Source of the DNA: Desertivirga brevis
GTDB lineage: Bacteria > Bacteroidota > Bacteroidia > Sphingobacteriales > Sphingobacteriaceae
Assembly: GCF_017355835.1 (NCBI RefSeq)
Contig: NZ_JAFEWF010000001.1
Span: forward strand, 1,364,001-1,428,000
Length of the DNA: 64,000 nt
Direction of reading: 5' to 3'
The notes beneath the pieces were generated by a model. That model ran no database searches and was not told the DNA's origin. It was given only the letters and a program-made list of their open reading frames with translations. Positions within the stretch are counted from its first letter, which is position 1, and each line of letters starts with the position of its first letter. The position numbers and the translations under genes were made by a program. Shown here in pieces: positions 54,049 to 63,087 of this stretch.

Positions 54049-54498
54049 TTATAGCTCCCGTTTCATACATACACTTTCGGCCATCCCTACATAGGGACCA
54101 AAGTTATCTATGATTTGAAAGCCGTGTTTTGTATAAAGCTTGATAGATTCGGGCTGTCTTTTTCCCGTCTCCAAAAGTGCCTCATTATAATATAGCTGCT
54201 TAGACCATATCAAAAGTTCATCAATAATAGAAGAAGCTACCCCGAACCCCCGAAAATAGGGATTTACGAACATCCTTTTTATTTCCACTGCCCGGTCTGA
54301 GATTTCTTTAAAACATCCGCATCCCACAGCTATATCCTGAATATAAGCAACAACCACCGTATTTATCTTCGAAACATCAGTGTAAGCATTATACTGATAC
54401 TGAACATCGTGATATCGTCCCTGCAGATCACTATCCAACTCCATTGTCAGGTTTTTAAAATCTATATCCCTACTTGACGTTCTTTTTAGCCTAATCAT
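54049..54498 (-). CDS. GNAT-family N-acetyltransferase
   Basis: 149 aa. Acetyl-CoA-binding GNAT core: VAVGCGCFKEI-like strand (here IAVGCGCFKEISDRAVEIKR), then MFVNPYFRGFGVASSIID with the pyrophosphate loop R-G-x-G-x-A, and LETGKRQPESIKLYTKHGF. The acceptor is not predictable. It is monocistronic, ending against a shared terminator. Confidence 0.88.
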   Translation of the reverse strand: MIRLKRTSSRDIDFKNLTMELDSDLQGRYHDVQYQYNAYTDVSKINTVVVAYIQDIAVGCGCFKEISDRAVEIKRMFVNPYFRGFGVASSIIDELLIWSKQLYYNEALLETGKRQPESIKLYTKHGFQIIDNFGPYVGMAESVCMKREL

Positions 54499-54890
54499 AT
54501 TTGGTTTGTTAATGCCCGTATCAGATAAAGCAAGTATACGAAATTTTCAATTCTTTAAATGTTTCTTTAGGAATTTCGATATTTTACTCAACAAAATTTT
54601 AATAATTAAAAACGAAACAGGCGATTTTTTACAAAACAAGTGTTAATAGAACCACATCTTTTCACCCACCAGAATTTCCTTCATTAAGGATTACCACTCT
54701 GATTTTTAGAGGATAAAACGGAGGCATTAATTTACATTGATCACCTTTTTGGTTGTCGCCTCGAAGTCACCTCATAGCTGCAGCGCCTTCACGATGTTGA
54801 AAAGTTGCTCCAAAAACCCCAAACCAAAAAGCACCTAAGCTTGTATTTTTACTTTATTTATATTTTGAGTACTATTTTGATACAACATTA
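54499..54890. other. Intergenic region upstream of a response regulator
   Basis: About 390 nt, mostly AT rich, between divergent genes. Several TATTTTG-like strings near 54840-54880 come close to the -7 consensus but none matches exactly. No gene seen. Confidence 0.35.
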
Positions 54891-55274
54891 ATGAATCCGG
54901 GAATACTAATTATTGAAGATGAAGAGCATGTAAGAGAAACTATAGCTTTACTTTTACAAAACGCAGATTACCGGGTAAAAACACTTGCTGGCGGGGAAGG
55001 TCTGTATGAAGCTATAGAAACTTTTCAACCTGATGTTATTCTGCTGGACATTATCCTTAAAAATGAGGATGGACGGACCATCTGCAAAGACCTCAAAAGT
55101 AACGCTGAAACCTCTTCAATTCCTATTGTGATACTTTCTGCCGTTCCTGAAATTTATAACACTATTAGTGAAGTTGGAGCCAATGATGTAATTTCCAAAC
55201 CATTCGATGAAAGAACACTATTAAGCAGAATACAAAGGCAGCTTTCAAATTCTGCCTCTACCAATCTTTGTTAG
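54891..55274 (+). CDS. Single-domain response regulator (REC only)
   Basis: 127 aa. Acidic pocket E9-D10-E11-E12, phosphoacceptor D53 in VILLDIIL, conserved Ser in VILSAVPE, Lys in DVISKPFDE. No output domain. No kinase lies beside it; the following gene is a small membrane protein of unknown role. It belongs to a different group from the regulator at 1353 (its phosphoacceptor motif is LLDIILKNEDG rather than ITDIMMP). Confidence 0.9.
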   Translation: MNPGILIIEDEEHVRETIALLLQNADYRVKTLAGGEGLYEAIETFQPDVILLDIILKNEDGRTICKDLKSNAETSSIPIVILSAVPEIYNTISEVGANDVISKPFDERTLLSRIQRQLSNSASTNLC

Positions 55275-55332
55275 ACAGAAACAGAACTTAGTTCCGATAA
55301 AATTGTTGGGAACATAATGCAGATTTAAAAAT

Positions 55333-55536
55333 ATGGAGAACAACTCAAACGATCAGGAAAAGCTAAAAAACATGGAGCATGTGGAGCACGATTATGAGCA
55401 CCACCAGCGCAATCCTGGCCCCTCTCATGAAGCTGTACATCAGGAAAATGATGAAGGTGCAGGTCCGGCGTTAATATGGATAATTCCCCCCCTGGTTTTA
55501 GTTCTAATTATTACCTGGCTACTATTTATGCTTTAA
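55333..55536 (+). CDS. Small hypothetical single-span membrane protein
   Basis: 67 aa. A hydrophilic, His/Glu-rich N-terminal half (EHVEHDYEHHQRNPGPSHEA) is followed by one hydrophobic helix at the very C-terminus (ALIWIIPPLVLVLIITWLLF), as in tail-anchored proteins. Unknown family. It lies 58 nt after the response regulator. Confidence 0.6.
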   Translation: MENNSNDQEKLKNMEHVEHDYEHHQRNPGPSHEAVHQENDEGAGPALIWIIPPLVLVLIITWLLFML

Positions 55537-55540
55537 ATAG

Positions 55541-55573
55541 GAAGGGGGAAGCTCTTTGAAAACTTCCCCCCGT
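55541..55573 (+). terminator. Terminator after the small membrane protein
   Basis: The imperfect stem ggaagggggaag / cttccccccgtctt lies just after the stop at 55536. Confidence 0.6.
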
Positions 55574-55591
55574 CTTATATATATAATGCAT

Positions 55592-56560
55592 TTAAGCAAT
55601 TAGGCCTTTTTCCAATTTAGACCTCACTCCTTTTTCCTCCAGCATTTTAGCTACAGACTTTAGAAGAAGACCAGAAGCTTCGATCTCTTCCTTGCGGATA
55701 GAAACGCTTTCGATATTTAATCCGAACGGAATATTCTTTTCGAGACAGTAATCAATTATCTCTCTGGCAATTTGAATACACAGATCGACAGATCTAGACA
55801 GGATATTATTTGAATAAGTTAATTCATTAACCAGCCATTCGGGAACATGAATACCTAACCAGTCTAAGAACTTTAAGGTTTTAACTGAACCACATGGAGT
55901 TAGAGTGAAAATAAGCGTAGGAATTTCAGTTCCGGTTTGCTGAGATGAAAAATAAAGGTCTGATATAAGGTTCTTAACATACTCAACATTGTACACGCAT
56001 TGAGTGATAAAAAACGAACAGCCACTCTGCATTTTATTAGCGATCCGTAAATGTTCGTTTTTCTTCACATAATGCCTTTCAGGAATGGCAACTGCCCCTA
56101 GCAATGATGATGGGTCATAATCTTTCCAGATCTTATAAGCTTTATCCAGTGACAATTGTACATGATGATCCTTTGATGGAGCACCTACAAAAACAGTTGC
56201 ATTCATATCTGACCCATTTTGAACCTGGCGAGTGAGTTCATCCTCGTTCAACTTACCAACAGAACAGTATACAATCTTGGAAAGATTAGAATCACGGAAC
56301 CACTCATTCGCGTAGGTAAATGCATCAATAGTCTGAAAAAAAGGAAAAGGTCTTTCAGCAGGATTCCGGGTAGCTTCATCCTGCAAATCATAGATTACCA
56401 AGCCGTCTATATCCAGCTCCTGAACCCTGGCAATAGTCCTTTTAGTGATCTCCTCTATTTTCTCAGTAGTATTATTTGCTTTTGGAGGCGTAATACCATA
56501 TAAAAGAATCCCCGATTGCCTCTTCTCTATTTTACTATTAAACATCCCCGCAAGATACAA
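55592..56560 (-). CDS. Methylenetetrahydrofolate reductase-like protein lacking canonical catalytic acids
   Basis: 322 aa with the TIM-barrel outline of MetF. Segments fit by order: LLYGITPPKAN (family FEFFPPK), DGLVIYDLQDEATRNP, VFVGAPSKDH (family ALRGD), and SGCSFFITQCVYN (family GADFFITQ). At the first site the usual Glu of FEFFPP is Gly, and at the second the ALRGD Asp is missing. In E. coli MetF these are E28 and D120. It may therefore not reduce methylene-THF. ATG at the seventh codon is an alternative start. It has no operon partner. Confidence 0.75.
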   Translation of the reverse strand: MYLAGMFNSKIEKRQSGILLYGITPPKANNTTEKIEEITKRTIARVQELDIDGLVIYDLQDEATRNPAERPFPFFQTIDAFTYANEWFRDSNLSKIVYCSVGKLNEDELTRQVQNGSDMNATVFVGAPSKDHHVQLSLDKAYKIWKDYDPSSLLGAVAIPERHYVKKNEHLRIANKMQSGCSFFITQCVYNVEYVKNLISDLYFSSQQTGTEIPTLIFTLTPCGSVKTLKFLDWLGIHVPEWLVNELTYSNNILSRSVDLCIQIAREIIDYCLEKNIPFGLNIESVSIRKEEIEASGLLLKSVAKMLEEKGVRSKLEKGLIA

Positions 56561-56595
56561 GGAAGCCGTCTATTAGAAAAATCTGAAGATAAAAT

Positions 56596-56973
56596 TCAGG
56601 GGTTTAACTGATCTTTTGAATTTGGGATGAAATTAAGATCCGCTTCATCTTTAATGGAAACATATACGCGTTTCCAAGGATCATTGCCCAACATTTTCCA
56701 TCGATGAGCCGAACCAGTTACATCTAGTGCAATTAATACTTCTCCGGGCCTTAAAATAAACTTCTCCCCCAGGCGGGTTTCGAATTCCAGGGTCCCCGTT
56801 AATGTTAGCACATATTGCTTTGTAGGAGCATTATGCCAATCATAAGAAAAATCTGCCGGAGTTTCCTTAAATCTGATGCCTTCTACATGGTGAATAAGAT
56901 TTTCGGCAACTGTCCCCTCTTCAAAGTGCGAATGCCCGTCATCACCAGTAAATAACTTATACGCTTTGATCAT
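56596..56973 (-). CDS. Small cupin-domain protein
   Basis: 125 aa. A single beta-barrel cupin-like domain: AYKLFTGDDGHSHFEEGTV, a core YVLTLTGTLEFETRLGEKF strand set, and LRPGEVLIALDVTGSAHRW with a candidate metal-binding His near the end. Members bind a metal or a small ligand. The role is unknown; the gene is 36 nt before the MTHFR-like gene on the same strand and may be co-transcribed with it. Confidence 0.75.
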   Translation of the reverse strand: MIKAYKLFTGDDGHSHFEEGTVAENLIHHVEGIRFKETPADFSYDWHNAPTKQYVLTLTGTLEFETRLGEKFILRPGEVLIALDVTGSAHRWKMLGNDPWKRVYVSIKDEADLNFIPNSKDQLNP

Positions 56974-57171
56974 ATAACGAAAATATAAAGTATTAGAAAT
57001 AGCACAAACAACTCATTTGTTTTAGGCTCTACTGCTCAGTTGCAGCTGTAATTTTGGTATGAAGCAAGCTTCTAAATTCACAATTTTAAAATTCCTTGTA
57101 ACTATTCTTGCTTTCTCCCACTCTTATAATAACTCAACCAAAACAAGAATATTGAATTACCAGATCTTAAC

Positions 57172-59616
57172 ATGAAACTATTATCGCTGCCAATTATAAC
57201 TATTACTCTTCTTCTGATCACCTTTAAGAGTTTTGGCCAGATCACCTATTCAATAAGTGGAAAGGTTGTGAATGAGCAGAACGTACCTCTTGATTATATT
57301 TCAGTAAGTCTGCTTAATAAGAAAGATTCTTCTCTTGTTAAAACAATATTGAGCGACGAGCAGGGCGGATACCGTTTTGCTCCTTCAGCACAGGGAAGCT
57401 ACCTGATAATGGCCAATTCTGTTGGACTTGCAAAAACTTATAGTTCGCCTGTGACTATAGACTCTGCCCAGAAATCCATAGTTATTCCGGCACTAGTTCT
57501 TGTAAAAGAAAGTAAAACCTTAAAGGCGGTAACGATAACTGCTCAAAAGCCTTTTATCGAAAGAAAAGCAGACAGACTGGTTGTAAATGTTGAAGCTAGC
57601 CCATCATCAGCAGGAAATACAGCATTAGAAGTTTTGCAGAAATCTCCCGGTGTTTCCATTGATAAAGATGATAACATTTCTATGAACGGTAAGAACAGTG
57701 TGCTTATCATGATTGATGGTAAACCAACGTACATGAGTAGTGCCGACGTTGCAAACATGCTAAGAAGTATGCAAAGCAATCAGATTGAGACGATCGAGCT
57801 GATCACTAATCCTTCTGCTAAATACGATGCTGCAGGTAATGCTGGAATTATCAACATCAAAACCAAAAGGAACAAAAACCTGGGTTTCAATGGAACCTTT
57901 AACGCAGGTACCGGCTATGGCAAAACCTCTAAGTATAATACAGGAACAAATCTAAACTTCCGCAAAAACAAAATAAATGTATTCGGAAATTATAATTATA
58001 GCAACAATGGTAATATAAGTCGCTTCAACTTAATTCGTGTTGTTGAAGAAAGTAATGAAGTAACTCACTTCAACCAGAATAATGGTTGGGATGGCAGAAG
58101 ATCAAACAACTCATACAAAGCAGGGATCGACTTCTTTGCGACAAAAAAAACCACACTAGGCCTTATGATCAATGGCTATGATAATTCGGTGGATGAGGAT
58201 GCCATTAGCGGAACTGACATAAGCTTTATTTCGCCAAGCTCCGTCTTTAAGCCGGCTGAATCAATCAACGTAAACGGAAGAAATAACCAGCGTTACACTA
58301 ACTCCGCTTTCAACTTCAATGCTAAAACTACAATTGACACCAACGGGCGAGAGATCACCTTTGACGCAGATTACTCCACTTACAAAGGTAAGCTGGACGA
58401 GTTCAGGGATAACTTTTACAGCCGGACCAACGCGACAAGTCGCCCTGTAAAGTCTATTCATAATCTTGCCCCTGCCGATATTAATATAGTATCAGCAAAA
58501 ATTGATTATACACATCCTTTCTCTAAAACGCTGAGATTGGAGGCTGGACTTAAAAGCAGTTATGTAAGAACAGATAATAATTTCCGCTTCGACACCTTGC
58601 AAAATAATATCTGGATTACCGACCGTGGCAGATCGAACCATTTTATTTACGACGAGAATATTAATGCAGCCTATTTCAATCTTAATAAGCAGTTTAAGAA
58701 AACTACTGTACAGATCGGTTTAAGGGCAGAGCAAACCTATTCAAAAGGAAATTCGATAACTCAGGATAGCGTGATAGAAAGGGATTATTTAAATTACTTT
58801 CCAAGTGCCTCTATTAGTCAGAAATTAGGGAAGGATCATCAGGTGGGACTAAGTTTTAGCAGGAGAATAGACAGACCCAACTATAATAACCTTAATCCTT
58901 TTATTTATATCCTTGATGATTATACCTATGAACAGGGGAATCCATACTTAAGACCCCAGTTCACTAATTCAACTGACTTGTCTTATACCTTCAAAAGCGT
59001 TTATACGCTCACCCTTAACTACAGTCGGACAAATAATGTAATCGCCCAAATCACAGAACAAGACGATAAAACGAAGATCACTTTAGCACAGGAGAGGAAT
59101 TTGAGCAGCCAGACTGTATACTCCGTTAATTTTTTCACGCCGATACAGGTCGCTAAATGGTGGAAGATAAATAACAATACACAGGTTTTTAATATGGGCT
59201 TTAAATCTGCTCTGCTTGGTTCCCAACTAGACGTAAATCAGACAGTTTTTCAGATCAACTCTGATAATCAATTTACTATTAATAAAAAAACAAGTGCAGA
59301 CCTATCTTTCTGGTACATGTCGCCCCTTCGATACAGCATCTTCGAGATCAATAACACACCAGCCTTTAATGTTGGCCTGAAAAGGAGCTTTAACAAAGAC
59401 AAAATGAGTCTGCGGGCTAATGTGAATGATATATTTAATATGCGCGAGAATCGCGGCAAGACCAATTATGCGAATATGAACTTAAATTTCAGCAATAAAT
59501 GGGAATCGAGGGTTTTCAACTTATCTCTTTCCTATAAGTTCGGCAACAGCAATATCAAACCAGAACGGAACAGGAATACCGGTCTTGATGCTGAAGCAAA
59601 CAGGATGAAAAACTAG
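57172..59616 (+). CDS. Outer-membrane beta-barrel protein with carboxypeptidase-regulatory-like domain (TonB-receptor related)
   Basis: 814 aa. A signal peptide (1-22, ending SFGQ), then a CarboxypepD_reg-like beta sandwich (about 25-115: YSISGKVVNEQNVPLDYISV), then a plug (about 120-225: VLQKSPGVSIDKDDNISMNG, IMIDGKPTYMSSADVANML, ITNPSAKYDAAGNAGIINIK), and a long barrel of the Bacteroidota OMP_b-brl_3 type ending in FNLSLSYKFG. No SusD partner follows. A TAATTTTG -7-like element lies at 57049. Cargo unknown. Confidence 0.88.
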   Translation: MKLLSLPIITITLLLITFKSFGQITYSISGKVVNEQNVPLDYISVSLLNKKDSSLVKTILSDEQGGYRFAPSAQGSYLIMANSVGLAKTYSSPVTIDSAQKSIVIPALVLVKESKTLKAVTITAQKPFIERKADRLVVNVEASPSSAGNTALEVLQKSPGVSIDKDDNISMNGKNSVLIMIDGKPTYMSSADVANMLRSMQSNQIETIELITNPSAKYDAAGNAGIINIKTKRNKNLGFNGTFNAGTGYGKTSKYNTGTNLNFRKNKINVFGNYNYSNNGNISRFNLIRVVEESNEVTHFNQNNGWDGRRSNNSYKAGIDFFATKKTTLGLMINGYDNSVDEDAISGTDISFISPSSVFKPAESINVNGRNNQRYTNSAFNFNAKTTIDTNGREITFDADYSTYKGKLDEFRDNFYSRTNATSRPVKSIHNLAPADINIVSAKIDYTHPFSKTLRLEAGLKSSYVRTDNNFRFDTLQNNIWITDRGRSNHFIYDENINAAYFNLNKQFKKTTVQIGLRAEQTYSKGNSITQDSVIERDYLNYFPSASISQKLGKDHQVGLSFSRRIDRPNYNNLNPFIYILDDYTYEQGNPYLRPQFTNSTDLSYTFKSVYTLTLNYSRTNNVIAQITEQDDKTKITLAQERNLSSQTVYSVNFFTPIQVAKWWKINNNTQVFNMGFKSALLGSQLDVNQTVFQINSDNQFTINKKTSADLSFWYMSPLRYSIFEINNTPAFNVGLKRSFNKDKMSLRANVNDIFNMRENRGKTNYANMNLNFSNKWESRVFNLSLSYKFGNSNIKPERNRNTGLDAEANRMKN

Positions 59617-59619
59617 TTT

Positions 59620-60516
59620 CTAACGATGAACAGTGTAAAGATTAGGTTTAACCTGTTCATCCAAATACTGCAATTCATCAGGTGCTAAAGGCGGAACATT
59701 GAAAACACTAGTTGCCTCAGATAGATGCTGTACTGAGTGGGTTCCAAATACAGCACTTGCTACTACCTTTTTAGATAATACATATAGTAAGGCCGTTTGC
59801 ATTAAAGTCCTTTTTTCACCGGAAACTTCCCTGACGGCCCTGGCGGCAACCGCCACTTCATCCAGAGGTCTTTCCAGGTAGGCTTTGACTTCTTTACCTG
59901 CCAGCAAACCCTGGGCAACCACTCCTCTTGCCAGTACAGATATGCCATTTTCTTCGAGGAGATTGAAAGCTTTTTCCTCCGGGCGTCTGTCAAGCAAGCT
60001 AAACTGCATCATCACACTCACTATATTACTTTTAGCTACGTATTCCGAAATAACATTCGGGCGAATGGATGAAATGCCGTAAAAACGTATTTTACCTTGC
60101 TCTTTTAAGATTTCAAATGCCTCTATCGTCTCATCAATCGGGTCCTCTAGGGTTCCTCCATGTAGCTGGTAAAGATCGATATAGTCCGTTTTTAACCTCT
60201 TCAGGCTTCCCTCAACTGACTTAAGAATGTATTCTTTACTCGGATTCCAATCCCATCCAGATCCATCGGCCCTCATTTGATTGCCAACCTTAGTGGCTAT
60301 AACAACATCCTTCCTGCGTCTTTGTAGCAGGGTTCCTATTTTTGATTCATTAGCTCCGCTTTCATACAGGTCAGCCGTATCAAAATAATTAATTCCTGCT
60401 TCGAGAGCTCCGGCAATCACAGTTTCAGCTTCATCTATGCTACCCGTTAGAGACATGCATCCAAGACTGATCCTACTAATTTTCAGATCAGATTTTCCTA
60501 GCGTTTTATATTCCAT
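59620..60516 (-). CDS. Aldo/keto reductase
   Basis: 298 aa, NADPH-dependent. Catalytic tetrad visible: D in NYFDTADLYESG, Y in that same segment, K in VIATKVGNQM, H in LYQLHGG. The barrel continues with KIRFYGISSI and LARGVVAQGLLAG. The substrate is not predictable. It is monocistronic and convergent with the beta-barrel gene, the stops being only 3 nt apart. Confidence 0.92.
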   Translation of the reverse strand: MEYKTLGKSDLKISRISLGCMSLTGSIDEAETVIAGALEAGINYFDTADLYESGANESKIGTLLQRRRKDVVIATKVGNQMRADGSGWDWNPSKEYILKSVEGSLKRLKTDYIDLYQLHGGTLEDPIDETIEAFEILKEQGKIRFYGISSIRPNVISEYVAKSNIVSVMMQFSLLDRRPEEKAFNLLEENGISVLARGVVAQGLLAGKEVKAYLERPLDEVAVAARAVREVSGEKRTLMQTALLYVLSKKVVASAVFGTHSVQHLSEATSVFNVPPLAPDELQYLDEQVKPNLYTVHR

Positions 60517-61196
60517 TTGTAATTAATAAATAAGCAAAAATTGCAGTCGGGAGCAAACTTCTTTTGGGAATTTCCCTTCTGCGATTTCTTTAAGATAAGA
60601 AACGGAGCAAATAATAAATAGTTCCTGATGAATCAGGTCCAACTTTCAAATCTTGATTACATTATAGAAGTTCTAATTTGATCAATAGAATTGCAAAGAA
60701 AAGATAGTCAACAAGCAGCGTAAACGTCAGCGTTTGTAAAAAAGGATACAGGTTCACGGGCTCTCGAAAGAACCGCTTAAATAAAAGAAAAGTCATGTTT
60801 TTAGTAGATGTACGTCTAAACTACAAACTTTTTTCTCCACAATCAAAAAAATTATAAAACGAATGTGTATTTTAATGCAAGGGCAGCCAAGATCCTAGCA
60901 GTAGCCTAATTGTAGGAATACTATATGATGCATCTCTGCCGTGTAAGGAAAGCTTGATTCATACCCTTCCCCATACGTCCCTCGTCGCAAGGAGCCTCCT
61001 CATTTGTCTATTCCGATACAACATATTTGGTTGAATTTAATCCTTTCTTTCGCCTGCCTTGTGCAGGTTATATGATTTATTATCAAAATGAAACTGCTGA
61101 AAGTTATGAACAAACCGCCGCTTTGTTAATGAATATTTAATGGGATGTTTTCAACAATTCTTTAGTCGCCAAAAATTAAAAGCTAACTTTGGAACT
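60517..61196. other. Long intergenic region between an aldo/keto reductase and a small ORF
   Basis: About 680 nt with no convincing gene. It has small hairpins, aaacg-tcag-cgttt near 60725 and cctgc-cttgt-gcagg at 61053-61067, but no T run after the latter. The region shows no riboswitch or tRNA signature I can name. Confidence 0.4.
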
Positions 61197-61427
61197 ATGG
61201 GAATGCCATTAAGAATTACATTCAATGACGTTGATTACAACTTCAAAGTTGTTAATACTGAACCAATTACTAAAAAAACAACCAAAATTCCTATTATTAT
61301 AAATGGAGAGACGATAGAATTAATAAAAGATACTAAAGGATGGATTTCCAGTACAGCAAAACAGGGTATTGAATCTGATCTTATACAGGCAATAGGAAGA
61401 GCAATAGAGTTACGATTCAGGCTTTAA
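61197..61427 (+). CDS. Small hypothetical protein, about 76 aa
   Basis: The frame is open from 61140, but ATG 61197 (or 61203, MPLRITFNDVD) gives the most compact protein. It is beta-rich with a helix near the end (GIESDLIQAIGRAIELRFRL), soluble and unknown. The composition looks protein-like. It faces the GntR-type gene tail to tail. Confidence 0.5.
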   Translation: MGMPLRITFNDVDYNFKVVNTEPITKKTTKIPIIINGETIELIKDTKGWISSTAKQGIESDLIQAIGRAIELRFRL

Positions 61428-61446
61428 ATATTTCTAAATTCATTTC

Positions 61447-61734
61447 TTAAAGAGGTGGCCTCAGAGGTACCGAAGATCTTCTAAAACCTTGTTCACCGAC
61501 TACAAAAAAACCTTTACCTTCCCAATATACTTTCTTTCGTTGCAATAAGTAATTATAAGCCTGAAGTGCCGTAGTTTTAGAAATAGAACACTTGATACAT
61601 AAGTTTCTTATTGAAGGTAAAGAAGCATCAGGTTCTAATGTACCGAGTTCTATTGCCCTTTGCATAACATAGGCCAGCTGAAGATAAACGGGAGTGGAAG
61701 AAACAACATTAACTTTAAAATCAAAGCGGTCCAT
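61447..61734 (-). CDS. Minimal GntR-family transcription regulator
   Basis: 95 aa: essentially only the winged-helix domain (VYLQLAYVMQRAIELGTLEP, PSIRNLCIKCSISKTTALQ, then the wing YWEGKGFFVV). No effector-binding domain follows; even YtrA-type regulators keep a ~50-aa dimerisation tail. It may bind DNA as a minimal dimer or be a fragment of a larger regulator. Upstream on its strand lies a 230-nt gap. Confidence 0.75.
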   Translation of the reverse strand: MDRFDFKVNVVSSTPVYLQLAYVMQRAIELGTLEPDASLPSIRNLCIKCSISKTTALQAYNYLLQRKKVYWEGKGFFVVGEQGFRRSSVPLRPPL

Positions 61735-61968
61735 AATAATCCAGAAAAAATTTTATTCAAACCTACGTCTTGATCATTAATTCAATTTGTCCTATTAGTT
61801 ATATATTTAGTTCAAATAGACAACTTGAAGGATTCAAAGGTGATGCTGACGCAGGGATAGGAAGCTTTAAATTAAAAAAGAGCAGATCCATGCTGCTCTT
61901 TACACCAAAACAGTTTACTTTTTAAGTAACAATTTTCTTAGGTAGATGAATATTAGGTTCTATAATTT

Positions 61969-62589
61969 TTAATGATACTCGCCTTGATATAGCTGCGAAT
62001 TTGTATAAATTGCAGATAGAACATCTTGTCCGCATTCATAAGATATCAGGCAACGTTCCTCTGAAAGCAATTGCTTTTCTATATCAATATCAATAGTGCT
62101 ATTGATCATTGCTACATTGTTCTTAAATTGTTCTTTGAGCTTCTTCCTTTTAACTGCTTCTATAAAGGCAAGCACTTCCTTCTGGCTTTCCAGTATTAAA
62201 CCGGGAACCGTTACTGGCTTGTGATCGTCATCCAGGGCTACCATTGTAAAATAGCTGGTATTGGTATGCTTGACCGTATTCTTTTTTACGTTCTCAGCAA
62301 CAACCTTTATACCTACAACGATAGAACTGTTCCCAACATAATTAACGGAAGCATGAAATGAAACTAGTTCGCCCATCTCCACCGCTGCAAGAAAGTCTAC
62401 AGTATCAACCGAAGCTGTTACGCAATATGCGTTTGCGTGCTTTGCTGCACATACATAAGCTACCTTATCCATTAAGGATAAGATAATTCCTCCGTGAATC
62501 TTTCCTTCGAAATTTGCATAAGAAGGAACCATTAATTCAGTAATAACTGTTTCGGAGAATTTAACGGATTTGAAATTTTTATTAGCCAT
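61969..62589 (-). CDS. Acyl-CoA thioesterase, hotdog family
   Basis: About 206 aa from ATG 62589 (MANKNFKSVKF). The frame reaches a GTG at 62625, giving 12 more residues of no clear meaning. The hotdog domain (about 1-140) has the HGGIILSLMDKVAYVCAAKH active-site region and ELVSFHASVNYVGNSS, as in YciA/BACH-type thioesterases, and a tail of about 60 residues. It hydrolyses acyl-CoA. Monocistronic. Confidence 0.85.
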   Translation of the reverse strand: MANKNFKSVKFSETVITELMVPSYANFEGKIHGGIILSLMDKVAYVCAAKHANAYCVTASVDTVDFLAAVEMGELVSFHASVNYVGNSSIVVGIKVVAENVKKNTVKHTNTSYFTMVALDDDHKPVTVPGLILESQKEVLAFIEAVKRKKLKEQFKNNVAMINSTIDIDIEKQLLSEERCLISYECGQDVLSAIYTNSQLYQGEYH

Positions 62590-62625
62590 ACCAAGATTGT
62601 TAAAAAAAGAGAAGGTAGGTTTCAC

Positions 62626-63074
62626 TGTTTAATATGGAAACCGGTAATAGTTAAAACAAAACAAAAACTAAGACAATCTATTAACGGCAAAAAGAACGAC
62701 TAAAACAGTTTAACAAACTTAAAAACCTACCTTACCCTCACAACCTTCTGTTAAAACATTACAAATATCATACTTTTTATAATAATTTCAAACGTTTTTG
62801 AATAAAAAACATGATACAGGAAATATTTTATCAATAAAACAGCGAAAAAACACCGCAAGTAGATAAAATAACCAATTTTTCATTCAATTAAGCTAGAAAA
62901 ACAAACAGAAAAACATCCTTAGAAAAAAATAGAAACAAAAAAAACGCCTAACTCGATCAATGAGTTAGAAGAAACACTTCGACGTTCAGAAATAAAACAA
63001 ATAGGCTTCAGGATAGCATAGAGGGCATAATTTTGAAAATTTAAGTTTTTCTCCACCTTTACATAAAGGGTTCA
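62626..63074. other. AT-rich intergenic region upstream of the aminotransferase
   Basis: About 450 nt of very AT-rich DNA without a gene. A minus-strand terminator-like hairpin (ctaactc / gagttag, 62948-62968) is followed on the minus strand by gcgtttttttt although no minus-strand gene lies above it. Confidence 0.4.
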
Positions 63075-63082
63075 TATATTTG
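63075..63082 (+). promoter_or_regulatory. -7 element just before the aminotransferase start
   Basis: TATATTTG matches TAnnTTTG and ends only 5 nt before the ATG at 63088, so transcription may start at or next to the start codon. Confidence 0.55.
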
Positions 63083-63087
63083 CCGTT

